Assembly: GCA_019217005.1 (NCBI GenBank)
Contig: JAHBNG010000077.1
Location: 1-64,000, forward strand
From: Chloroflexi bacterium TSY
GTDB taxonomy: Bacteria > Chloroflexota > Anaerolineae > Caldilineales > Caldilineaceae
DNA: 64,000 nucleotides
Direction: 5' to 3'
Below, piece by piece: positions 48,001-55,498 of the stretch. Each line of letters begins with the position of its first letter. Within the stretch, counting starts at the first letter, position 1. The position numbers were made by a program, and so were the translations under genes. The notes under the pieces are model-generated. The model saw only the letters and a list, made by a program, of their open reading frames with translations, was not told the origin of the DNA and did no database searches.

Positions 48001-48792
48001 TGGAAAGTGCTTTGTGCGGATGGCTTCATGGAGCGCAGTGGTTTCTTCTTCGGTTGAGACGCCCATCTCTTGATTGAGGATACGTTTGCACTCCTGGTAT
48101 TGACGGATGGCTGCGGCTTGTTGTCCTGTCAGCGCATAAAGCTGCATGAGCTGGCGGTGAATCGGTTCGTGTAGTGGATCGAGCGCCACCCACCGTCGCG
48201 CATGAGAAATCGCTTGTTCATAGTCGTTCTGTTTTTGGCAGGCAATCACCAGATATTTCAGCACTTGGCCCAGCGATTGATGCAGAGCTTCACATTGAAA
48301 GAATTGGCAGTCGTCAAATCGGGTACTATCGGGCAGGGTAAAACCAGCCAGAAAATCGTCGGTGTAGAGATCGGCAGCCTTGGTTAAACACAGGAAGCGT
48401 TCTGCAGAAAGGTCAATTGTGGACGATTCTTGGGGTAAATGGTTCGCAACTAACTCCTGATAAGCAGCAACGTCCAACCAGAGGTCGGCCGAGTCGCGCA
48501 ACGCAATACCTTCTGGCTCGACGATCAAGATATCTGTATCCAACGTTTGGTTCAACCGATGGAGAGTACGCCGCAGACCTCCACGAGCCTTGCTTTGGTT
48601 ACTCTCGGGCCAGAGCAAAGTCGCCAATGCATCGCGGCTATGCGTTTGTTGTGTGATGGCTAGATAGGCAAGCAGGGCCAGCGCTTTGCGTAAAGCAATT
48701 TCAACTGGTTGACTATCACATTCCAAGCGGGGTGGACCGAACAGATAAAGCTTCCAGTGGGGCACTGAACTTGCTCCTAATAGAGACGCCAC
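45016..48792 (-). CDS. MalT-like LuxR regulator with N-terminal BTAD domain
   Basis: 1258 residues. An N-terminal winged helix and BTAD (about 1-250: LYLFGPPRLECDSQPVEIAL, then LALLAYLAITQQTHSRDALA) is followed by a polar linker. A STAND-type ATPase comes next (LLLTTKLYIPPVRHDLVRR; Walker A SAPAGFGKTTLL near 392-403; FVFVLDDYHLI Walker B). A long TPR region and a C-terminal LuxR HTH (~1195-1255: LSERELDLLHLLAQGLTNRQ) complete it. It therefore has a DNA-binding domain at each end around a ligand-gated ATPase. No partner gene adjoins it; palindromic repeats lie on both sides. Intact. Confidence 0.92.
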   Translation of the reverse strand: MASLLGASSVPHWKLYLFGPPRLECDSQPVEIALRKALALLAYLAITQQTHSRDALATLLWPESNQSKARGGLRRTLHRLNQTLDTDILIVEPEGIALRDSADLWLDVAAYQELVANHLPQESSTIDLSAERFLCLTKAADLYTDDFLAGFTLPDSTRFDDCQFFQCEALHQSLGQVLKYLVIACQKQNDYEQAISHARRWVALDPLHEPIHRQLMQLYALTGQQAAAIRQYQECKRILNQEMGVSTEEETTALHEAIRTKHFPVLPTRTTRKRNSTHAFGSTLSLTTPQSMAHEPFHGSEAVDSAFESNDKMMPVREEQSVLSSHPARHLQQSNLTVDSTARVEPTDSVEPDSLLLTTKLYIPPVRHDLVRRHHLIQRLNEGLNRKLTLISAPAGFGKTTLLSEWRSTSPISELPFAWLSLDEEDNDPTRFRSYLFAALQQMQAGYETDSSFNWKSVQPSLTKRNLAVLINEMAAVPTDFVFVLDDYHLINSETIHEDLRFLLGHIPPQMHMVVASRTEPPLPLARLRGRGQLTELRADDLRFGLEEVSSFLNQIMELNLSAEQLATLDTRTEGWIAGLQMAALSMQGRTDIPGFIAAFGGDDRHILDYLVEEVLAQQPEGLRSFLLQTSILDRLSGPLCDAVTSQVDGQVMLEALERANLFIIPLDDQRHWYRYHHLFAEVLGNRLERTAADQKPELHRRATQWYEKNGLLIEALNHALTAKDFEVAARLLEQILQGGVGPIPGEVTATRRWLKALPETVMNGRPLLCIENARLLMRAEQYQAAEASLEQADCSLAAKNREDVKSSDDVLQLRLWVISQRMTIAGHREEVSQIEELSRQLLDLLPENERIYVDWDLVVAYLDAGEAVAAEQAFARVIQRLAKRNETRHPNLFWWAGDVYQVRGRLHQALENYCQFLHLTEQAEEQEPPGAIGRTYAWMAEIQYEQNDLDGAMQSLQKSIEIGQQWDSPMVLLYGYRVLARLYSAKRDQEKATDTMQKLTQLIQQFDEPQVPRLGKAAQVRHWLAQDETSVDPEQALEAANRWAQTSGMNAHDEPRKRYLVEHLTLARVLIAQNRSDAALRLLTRHRQKANGQGRMWNEIEVLALQAVALQAQGDIEQAVTILERVLSLAEPEGYIRTFVDEGESMARLLHIAASRDIAPQYVAKLLAAFEETDESMRRPKPSADLPTPQSFVEPLSERELDLLHLLAQGLTNRQISERLFITVGTVKVHLSNIYGKLNVHNRTQAVTQARELNMLQ

Positions 48793-48797
48793 TTAGT

Positions 48798-48878
48798 GCT
48801 TATCCGAAAAGTTCTGTGACGATCTATTCTCACTCGAGAAGCTGGTTGGACTCACAACCACTTTTCGGATAGGTTCTT
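48798..48878. repeat. Palindromic repeat family 3, copy 2
   Basis: CTTATCCGAAAAGTTCTGTG...CACTTTTCGGATAGGTTC immediately upstream of the BTAD-LuxR gene start. Confidence 0.78.
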
Positions 48879-48879
48879 A

Positions 48880-49019
48880 AACAACGGACAATAGAATCGT
48901 TATTTATTGTATAGGAAAGTACAAAAATCAGCCACGAGACATGACCAGATTCTGGCTGAAAGCTGACGGCTGACTAACTGAAAGCTTTTTTATCGAGGGA
49001 CGATTGTCCGTTGTTTAAA
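48880..49019. repeat. Palindromic repeat family 10, copy 1
   Basis: Outer dyad AAACAACGGACAAT / ATTGTCCGTTGTTT enclosing GGCTGAAAGCTGACGGCTG. A shorter degenerate relative (GGACAATTGTTCCTCGAT) is at 60823-60890. No gene between 48793 and 49131. Confidence 0.65.
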
Positions 49020-49131
49020 TGATGTGGCTATAAGAACGCGTTTTAAAAGTCAAAGTGAACGGCTAGCAAATGCCGGTTGAGTCACGACTTGGAATTGACT
49101 ACGAGCTACTGAGTATAGTTGGCCCATCGTC

Positions 49132-51255
49132 TTACGCAACTCTCCTCTGCATCAACTCGTCAGGATCTGTAACACCCAATATACGCCGATTCACCTCGGG
49201 ACCAGCAGGAGCATAATGATCCACCTGCATAGTGAATGTACCACGACCACTCGTCAGCGAACGCAAATCGGTCGCATAGCCAATCATCTCAGTCAGCGGG
49301 GCCACAGCTTGCACAACCTGAAGCTGATCGCCACTGGCTGACATTTTGTTCACATGCCCACGTCGCCGCGAGAAATCATTCACGATATTGCCCACATATT
49401 CTTCTGGCGCTGTACTTTCGACCAACATCATTGGCTCCAGCAAGATTGGCCCTGCTTGTCGACACGCCTCTTTAAACCCCATGCTAGCGGCAATTTCAAA
49501 ATCTGCTTTGCTTGAGTCAACCTCATGGAATTTGCCATCTATCAAAGTGACTTGCATGTCGACGACAGGATAACCCGCTAGAATACCTGCTTCCATGGCA
49601 CCTTGCACACCTCGCTCAACGGCTGTGATGAACTCCCGTGGCAATTTCCCACCCGTGATCTGATGCTCGAAGAGCAAGCCCTCACCTTGTTCGTTTGGCC
49701 CAATTTCAAGCTTAACCACTGCATAGTGCCCATGTCCACCTGTTTGTTGAATATAGCGTCCTTCTGCTGTGGCATGGCGGCTCACCGTCTCTCGATAGGC
49801 CACCTGGGGCGGACCCACCTTGCATTTGACATCAAACTCTCGGCGTAAACGCTCAACAAAGACCTCCAAGTGCAGTTCGCCCATGCCGCTGATGATGGTC
49901 TGTCCTGATTGTTCATCATGCGACATCAAGAACGTTGGATCTTCTTCGTCCAGGCGCGTCAATGCATTGATGAGCCTATCCTGGTCGGCATTCGTCAGGG
50001 GTTCGATGGCAATGCGAATGACTGGATCGGGGAATTCAATCGATTCCAACAGGATTGGATGGCTTGCGGCACAGAGCGTTTCGCCTGTGAATGTATGCTT
50101 TAGACCCACAATGGCCGCAATATCTCCAGCTTGACAGACGCGAATTTCGTTGCGTTTTCCAGCCGCCATTTGGAGCAAGCGTCCCGTTCGTTCTTTGCGT
50201 TCTCGGCTCGCGTTGTAGATATTTTCTCCAGTCTTGAGCGAACCAGAATAGACACGCGTATAAGCCAAACGCCCGGCAAAAGGATCCGAGACGATTTTGA
50301 AAACGAGGGCAGAGAATGGTTCACTGGTACTGGGCGGACGCAAAATGGTTTCATTGGTGGTCGGGTGGACGCCTTCCACAGGTGGTGCCTCAAGCGGGTT
50401 AGGCAGATAGCGTACAATGGCATCAAGTAGCGGCTGTACACCGCGATTACGAAAGGCGCTGCCTGCCAGGACAGGTACAAGTTGATTCTCGATGACTGCT
50501 TTGCGCAAAGAAGCATATAATTCGTTTGGAGAGATTGAAATCCCCTCTAGATACTTCGTTGCTAGATCGTCATCTGTCTCTGCAACTGCCTCGACAAGCT
50601 CTTCTCGCGCTGCCATTACCGTATCCATCAGCTCGTTCGGAATCTCTCTAATCTCTGGATTGGCACCAAGCTCGTCGGTAAAGAGAAGCGCGTTCATTTC
50701 AATTAGGTCCACAATGCCAACAAAAGAATCTTCCACACCAATTGGTACTTGGAGAGGCAAAGGCACTGCTCCTAATTGCTCGCGGATCATTTTCATGGTG
50801 TGATCAAAATCGGCTCCCACGCGATCCATCTTGTTGACAAAGCAGATGCGCGGCACGCCAAATTCGTCTGCTTGTCGCCAAACGGTTTCAGATTGAGGTT
50901 CGACGCCGTTGACTGCGTCAAAGATCACTACACCTCCATCGAGAACACGCAAACTGCGCTGGACCTCAGCCGTAAAATCGATGTGGCCAGGGGTGTCGAT
51001 GATGTTGATCTGTGCTTCATCACCGGTGATTGTGTCTTGCCATGTGGTTGTAATGGCCGCGGCAGCAATTGTTATGCCCCGCTCCTTCTCTTGATCCATC
51101 CAATCTGTGACGGTATTACCGTCGTCCACGTTGCCAATTCGATGGGTGCGACCGGAATAGAACAGGATACGTTCGGTGGTCGTTGTCTTACCAGCATCAA
51201 TATGGGCGATGATGCCAATGTTGCGGATATAATTGAGGGAATTTGGTGAGCTCAT
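49132..51255 (-). CDS. fusA: Translation elongation factor G
   Basis: 707 residues, full length. GTPase motifs: AHIDAGKTTTTER (G1), ERGITI (switch I), DTPGHIDFTAEVQRSL (G3), NKMDRVGADF (G4). Domains II-V follow, with GMGELHLEVFVERLRREF and a C-terminal VDHYAPAGPEVNRRILG. EF-G moves tRNA and mRNA through the ribosome after peptide transfer and helps recycling. It stands alone, not next to rpsL/rpsG/tuf, so it may be a second EF-G paralogue. The start at 51255 is preceded by AAACCATGAGC context without a strong site. Confidence 0.95.
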   Translation of the reverse strand: MSSPNSLNYIRNIGIIAHIDAGKTTTTERILFYSGRTHRIGNVDDGNTVTDWMDQEKERGITIAAAAITTTWQDTITGDEAQINIIDTPGHIDFTAEVQRSLRVLDGGVVIFDAVNGVEPQSETVWRQADEFGVPRICFVNKMDRVGADFDHTMKMIREQLGAVPLPLQVPIGVEDSFVGIVDLIEMNALLFTDELGANPEIREIPNELMDTVMAAREELVEAVAETDDDLATKYLEGISISPNELYASLRKAVIENQLVPVLAGSAFRNRGVQPLLDAIVRYLPNPLEAPPVEGVHPTTNETILRPPSTSEPFSALVFKIVSDPFAGRLAYTRVYSGSLKTGENIYNASRERKERTGRLLQMAAGKRNEIRVCQAGDIAAIVGLKHTFTGETLCAASHPILLESIEFPDPVIRIAIEPLTNADQDRLINALTRLDEEDPTFLMSHDEQSGQTIISGMGELHLEVFVERLRREFDVKCKVGPPQVAYRETVSRHATAEGRYIQQTGGHGHYAVVKLEIGPNEQGEGLLFEHQITGGKLPREFITAVERGVQGAMEAGILAGYPVVDMQVTLIDGKFHEVDSSKADFEIAASMGFKEACRQAGPILLEPMMLVESTAPEEYVGNIVNDFSRRRGHVNKMSASGDQLQVVQAVAPLTEMIGYATDLRSLTSGRGTFTMQVDHYAPAGPEVNRRILGVTDPDELMQRRVA

Positions 51256-51420
51256 GGTTTACTCATGTAAATAATTTTCTGTTGTGCTGCTGCGGAGTAT
51301 AACATAGTGTCTATAATAGCACACTCACTTACAAACGCCAGATCGAGTCAGGAACAGCCTCATGAGAAAATACTGCGCCATACATGGCAACTCCTCGGAT
51401 ATCAGACACATTTTGGATGA

Positions 51421-51495
51421 GTGTGTACCACAAAGTGTGTAAATGAACACTGCTCAGTCAGAGAACCACTGCATTTACATACTTTGGGACACACC
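51421..51495. repeat. Palindromic repeat family 2, copy 4
   Basis: GTGTGTACCACAAAGTGTG...CATTTACATACTTTGGGACACAC between EF-G and the methyltransferase. Confidence 0.75.
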
Positions 51496-51515
51496 CCCTT
51501 TTGGATCGACTCAGA

Positions 51516-52268
51516 CTACTCGCTTTTTTCTAGTTTTGCAATATATTGCGTCGCCTGAGCCAACTCTACTTTTTCCGTGTAGACCATCTTCTCGTAATCC
51601 ATCGCGCCACCGGGCACAACTTGACTCAACTGCAAGCCAGTCCCTGATAAGAGCAATCGCAAATCTGCCGGCGAATAGCAGCGGAGAGACTGAGTGACTG
51701 TGTCAGATTCATCATCGAGTGGCCACCAGGTATCTGTCCACCGGCAGCCATCGGCGTCAAACCCATAACGTCGCATTCCGTTGCCCACCCGCCAGCCGTG
51801 ACCGACAGATTTTGCTGCGTGCCAAGGTGTGCCAATATCAAGGAGCGCACACCCACCTGGCTTTAGCCAGTTGGCAATACGAGCGAGCAGTCGTCGTTGG
51901 TCGTCATCCTCTCCAATCCCAAAACCATCCCAATAGCAGACAACATCGAATTTTGTATCAAACTCTGCGGTATAAAAATCCATATCTACAACGGTCAGAG
52001 CACCATCCGGATACTTTGCAGCTAGACGACGACAATTTTCCACGCCATCAAGCATAATCTCCACAGCGACAACTGTATGACCCCGTTCCACTGCTGCGGC
52101 TGCTGTTTGTCCTCCGCCCGCACCCAACTCCAGGATCTGTTTGACATCCACTCCCGCGAGATGTTCTAATTGATCAATACGCTGTCTGTGCATATGACCA
52201 ACATCCTCGGCGTAAAAACCACCGCCGAGTTCGTTTTGACGTGCATAAAACGTTTTTACCCACTCCAT
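51516..52268 (-). CDS. Class I SAM-dependent methyltransferase
   Basis: 250 residues. SAM-binding motif I VKQILELGAGGGQTAAA; acidic post-I end VVAVEIMLDGVE; VVDMDFYTAEFDTKFDVVC and WLKPGGCALLDIGTP for motifs II-III. Substrate not evident; small-molecule methyltransferases have this layout. The stop is at 51516. Standalone between repeats. Confidence 0.87.
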   Translation of the reverse strand: MEWVKTFYARQNELGGGFYAEDVGHMHRQRIDQLEHLAGVDVKQILELGAGGGQTAAAAVERGHTVVAVEIMLDGVENCRRLAAKYPDGALTVVDMDFYTAEFDTKFDVVCYWDGFGIGEDDDQRRLLARIANWLKPGGCALLDIGTPWHAAKSVGHGWRVGNGMRRYGFDADGCRWTDTWWPLDDESDTVTQSLRCYSPADLRLLLSGTGLQLSQVVPGGAMDYEKMVYTEKVELAQATQYIAKLEKSE

Positions 52269-52295
52269 GAGATTTCCTCAACGCTTGAGTTTATA

Positions 52296-52427
52296 CAGCC
52301 TTTCAGGAAAAGATATTCCTGTCATGGATGGCATTTCAGCCGGTCAGCTAGTCAGCTCTCTGGCTGACCGGCTGAAATGCTGACAAGCTACTGTTTTGCG
52401 TGGAAAAACATTATCTGAACATCTATA
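52296..52427. repeat. Palindromic repeat family 9, copy 2
   Basis: Inverted near-copy of 12107-12235, centre GCATTTCAGCCGGTCAGC / GCTGACCGGCTGAAATGC. A MITE is inserted exactly at its right edge. Confidence 0.8.
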
Positions 52428-52582
52428 GGGGTGGTTCATTTTAGGCGGACAATTAGGTTTACATTTTTGCAAAGAGAAAAGATGTTTATATTTTCTACTT
52501 TGAGCCATGCTCAGGCAGAAAATGACCTCATATAGATTTTTATCTATGTATCAAAAGTGTAAACCTAATTCTGAACCACCCC
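52428..52582. mobile_element. 155-bp MITE-like element, copy 6 (subfamily A)
   Basis: 8-bp duplication CATCTATA at 52420-52427 and 52583-52590; sequence almost identical to copy 1. Confidence 0.95.
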
Positions 52583-52620
52583 CATCTATACAAAGAATAA
52601 TGGATGCATAAATAGTCACC

Positions 52621-52703
52621 ATTATTTAAACTTCGTACTATCGTCCACAATTCTGCCGGAGTAAAAAATGCTGCGAAAGTACGAAGTTTAAGTGACTTCT
52701 CTA
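52621..52703. repeat. Palindromic repeat family 4, copy 2
   Basis: TTTAAACTTCGTACTATCG...CGAAAGTACGAAGTTTAAG; same family as 35620-35705. Confidence 0.75.
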
Positions 52704-52806
52704 TAAGTATATACCATGCTTCTATGTGATGGCAGAATTTCGTCTATGTATGATACCATTCTGTCATCGGATGTATTTTCTGATTGCATAGAACGGGAGA
52801 ACGTTC

Positions 52807-53139
52807 ATGGTATCTGTACAATCTCATCATAGACGAGCAGACGAGACGAAGTCGGTCGAGCTTGGCCCACTTTGGCATGAGGTCAGAGAGTATCTTGTCA
52901 ACCAAAAAAAGCAGATACTGCAAGATATTCGTGACTATCCACCACCCATTCCAGCGTGCGACGAGCAGTACAACTATCTTCTGGAGAAGAGGACGACAAT
53001 TACGCGAGAAATTAATCAATTGACTCGCCTTTGCGAAGATGGTTTTGAAGAGACAAAGGGACTTGCTTTGTTACGTGAATTTGTTTCATCTTCGCTTTTT
53101 ATCGATGAAAAAACCGCACGTCGGTTTGCACTTGAATAA
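52807..53139 (+). CDS. Hypothetical helical protein
   Basis: 110 residues; GGGAG lies 7 bases before the ATG. Predominantly charged helix (WHEVREYLVNQKKQILQDIR, then YLLEKRTTITREINQLTRLC). No recognisable family. It is separated from the sigma-factor fusion downstream by a repeat and a short leader-like frame. Confidence 0.6.
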   Translation: MVSVQSHHRRADETKSVELGPLWHEVREYLVNQKKQILQDIRDYPPPIPACDEQYNYLLEKRTTITREINQLTRLCEDGFEETKGLALLREFVSSSLFIDEKTARRFALE

Positions 53140-53140
53140 A

Positions 53141-53262
53141 GATTATAAGAATTCAGAAGATGGGACACGGATGAACACAGATTGCACGCATTGACTCTGG
53201 AATAATCCGTGTTCATCCTGAAAATCCGTGTCCTATTTTTTTCAACCCCTTGAATGTCTAAT
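53141..53262. repeat. Palindromic repeat family 5, copy 1
   Basis: GGGACACGGATGAACACAGA...CTGAAAATCCGTGTCC dyad with the tail GAATGTCTAA. Other copies: 55376 (inverted arms order) and 62090. Confidence 0.75.
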
Positions 53263-53284
53263 GCGGATCTACCAAGGAGGAACA

Positions 53285-53365
53285 ATGCAAAGTGGTTTAA
53301 CAGATCACCAAAAGAAACAATTCCTCAATCTAACCTTTCCCCTCATTTTGACCACTACTAGATAG
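53285..53365 (+). CDS. 26-residue leader-like open frame
   Basis: ATG at 53285 with a near-perfect ribosome site (AAGGAGG, 4-5 bases away). The frame begins MQSGLTDHQKKQFLNLTF, ends in LILTTTR and stops at 53365, 52 bp before the sigma fusion. The strong site makes translation likely. It may be a leader peptide or merely the remains of a gene. No match known. Confidence 0.4.
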   Translation: MQSGLTDHQKKQFLNLTFPLILTTTR

Positions 53366-53417
53366 AAGCTTCTGTAATTGTTCGTGTACACAAACATATT
53401 CCCTTTGTAAGTGAACA

Positions 53418-54998
53418 ATGGAGAAACGGACAGACGACGAGTTGATTCGGTCTATTTGTCAAGGGAATAGAGATTCATTTGACCCGTTGGCAGAGCGCTA
53501 TTTCCCGATGCTCAGACGTGTCGCTTTTCGCATGATTGCAAATCGAGAGATTGCCCAGGATATAGCGCAAGAAGCCATGCTTCAGGCATATCTTTCGCTG
53601 CGTAATTTACACAATACAGAACGGTTTGAGAGCTGGCTATATGGTATTGTACGCAACGTATGCCATAACTATCTGCGTAGCCGGCAGGCGCAAGATGATT
53701 TATGGGATGAGCTTGCCGACTCTGACAATCGAATGGACGAGTTTCTGTTGCGGCACAATGAGATGAATCTGCAGCAATTGATCGAGGATCGTGAACTCTA
53801 CGGTGCTGTGCAAGAGGCAATGAATGCCCTGTCGCCCAAGAATCGAGAAGCAGCCTTGCTTTTTTATAACGAGGAGCTAAGTATTCGTGAGATTGCTGCT
53901 ACGCTGGGGGCCTCGGTAAATGCCATTAAAGGGCGCCTCTACCAATCCCGCAAACAGTTACAAGAACAGATAAAGCCTATCTACGAAGCAGAAGACCAAT
54001 CTACATCCCGGGTGACGACTTCCCGTTTGACTCCAATGAAGAGCTCGATACAAAGCATAAAAAGGAACAAGACTATGGTAAAAATAACTGATGTACGCAC
54101 AATCCAGATTGAGGGTGTGGATAAATATGCAATGCTCTATCTGCTGGACAAGGAGAACAGTCGTACGTTACCAATTGCGACAAGTCCAACTCACGCCCGT
54201 GAGATTGAGCGTCAGGTAGATGGCAAGCCAACGCGAAGAGACGCCACGTTTCAGTTTATGTGGGGAATGCTTGATGTTCTAGGGGGAAACTTAGAAGAAG
54301 TTCGAATCGAAGCGATGATGAAGTACCACATTTTTTATGCGGTTGCGACAGTACAGAAAGATGGAGATGCATATGAAGTGGACACGCATCCCTTTGAGGC
54401 GATTTCAATGGCTCTCCATGCTGAGCGCCCAATTTTCGTGACAGATGATGTCATGCAACATGCTGGAGAAGAGTTGCCCCAGCCCTTCGACGAAAAAGCA
54501 TGGCTGGCCAATCAGGCAGAACGACTCGCTTTGATGTACAACGAAGCCACCCATGTCTTGGATGATACAATACTCACGCAGCATGCACGCCAAGTCTGGA
54601 CACAGGCCTCAAATGAAGCACTGCAACTCAACCATAGCTATGTCGGAACCGAGCATCTGCTTGTGAGTCTCTTACGTGACACCGATGGACTTGCTGGCAA
54701 AGTGTTAAACGAACTCGGTGCGAAACTTGAACGGATAACCAGCGTCCTCGATCAATTAGTTGGGCATGGCGACGCAAAGCCCACGAGTGATCCGGTTTTG
54801 GCCCCCCGCGTTGTTGAAGTGTTTGATTTGGCTTCTGCATCCCAAAAGGAGATGGGGCATGCCCATCTCGGTACAGAGCACTTGCTGTTGGGGATTGTAC
54901 AAGAAGGGAAAGGGTGCGCCATCAACTTGTTACGCAAAGTCGGCGTCGAACCAGAGAATATCGAGGCAAGAATTCTGGAGATTATCCAACCGAAGTAG
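53418..54998 (+). CDS. Fusion of ECF-type sigma factor, bifunctional nuclease (DUF151) and Clp N-domain
   Basis: 526 residues. Residues 1-190 are sigma-70 family: region 2 (REIAQDIAQEAMLQAYLSLR, then SWLYGIVRNVCHNYLR) and region 4 (LSIREIAATLGASVNAIKGR). Residues ~220-350 are a BFN/DUF151 domain (MVKITDVRTIQIEGVDKYAM, then IEAMMKYHIFYAVATV). Residues ~390-526 hold two Clp N repeats (SYVGTEHLLVSLLRD and HAHLGTEHLLLGIVQEGKG). An in-frame ATG at 54075 has AAGGA 8 bases upstream, so the nuclease-ClpN part may also be made alone. Such a protein could link promoter selection to nuclease and protease-adaptor functions (inference). Intact. Confidence 0.9.
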   Translation: MEKRTDDELIRSICQGNRDSFDPLAERYFPMLRRVAFRMIANREIAQDIAQEAMLQAYLSLRNLHNTERFESWLYGIVRNVCHNYLRSRQAQDDLWDELADSDNRMDEFLLRHNEMNLQQLIEDRELYGAVQEAMNALSPKNREAALLFYNEELSIREIAATLGASVNAIKGRLYQSRKQLQEQIKPIYEAEDQSTSRVTTSRLTPMKSSIQSIKRNKTMVKITDVRTIQIEGVDKYAMLYLLDKENSRTLPIATSPTHAREIERQVDGKPTRRDATFQFMWGMLDVLGGNLEEVRIEAMMKYHIFYAVATVQKDGDAYEVDTHPFEAISMALHAERPIFVTDDVMQHAGEELPQPFDEKAWLANQAERLALMYNEATHVLDDTILTQHARQVWTQASNEALQLNHSYVGTEHLLVSLLRDTDGLAGKVLNELGAKLERITSVLDQLVGHGDAKPTSDPVLAPRVVEVFDLASASQKEMGHAHLGTEHLLLGIVQEGKGCAINLLRKVGVEPENIEARILEIIQPK

Positions 54999-55016
54999 TC
55001 GTAGCTTAAACCGATA

Positions 55017-55121
55017 AGGCTTTTCCAATAATTAAAACCCCTAATTTGATCTGGAAAAGCTCAAGCCATTCCAGAGAAATCGACTTGGCAAATTCGGGAT
55101 TTATTTCTCTGGAATGGCCTA
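55017..55121. repeat. Palindromic repeat family 6, copy 3
   Basis: GGCTTTTCCAATAATTAAAA...CTGGAAAAGC and GCCATTCCAGAGAAA...TTTCTCTGGAATGGC, 16 bp after the sigma fusion stop. Confidence 0.78.
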
Positions 55122-55153
55122 AGTGGATGGTGGATGGTCTGTGACTCTCTATG

Positions 55154-55188
55154 ATCCACAATCCACAATCCACAATCCACAATCCACA
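55154..55188. repeat. Heptanucleotide tandem repeat
   Basis: Five perfect copies of ATCCACA in tandem. The following stretch to 55375 shows no gene. Confidence 0.9.
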
Positions 55189-55375
55189 ATCACCACCCAC
55201 GAAACTTGACGCATTGCGTATTTTTGAGGATTATCATAGGCATCGTTCAAACACCCCCTTTCAAAGGACGCTCATATGGTCGGCAAACTGAAATTGTACT
55301 GCTGCTTCTCTGCAAAAGAAAGCAACTTTAGCCGCATACCGATATGAGCCTTGAATAATGGACCTTATATGGATT

Positions 55376-55482
55376 GACGTTAGGACACGGATTTTGAGGA
55401 TGAACATGGATTATATCAGAGAGAATCCGTGAAATCTGTGTTTATCCGTGTCCTAGCTTCTTAATCCTTATAATCTCTAATG
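55376..55482. repeat. Palindromic repeat family 5, copy 2
   Basis: TTAGGACACGGATTTTGAGG...CTGTGTTTATCCGTGTCCTA immediately upstream of the serine-hydrolase-like gene. Confidence 0.72.
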
Positions 55483-55498
55483 TATCGAACCGAATCCT

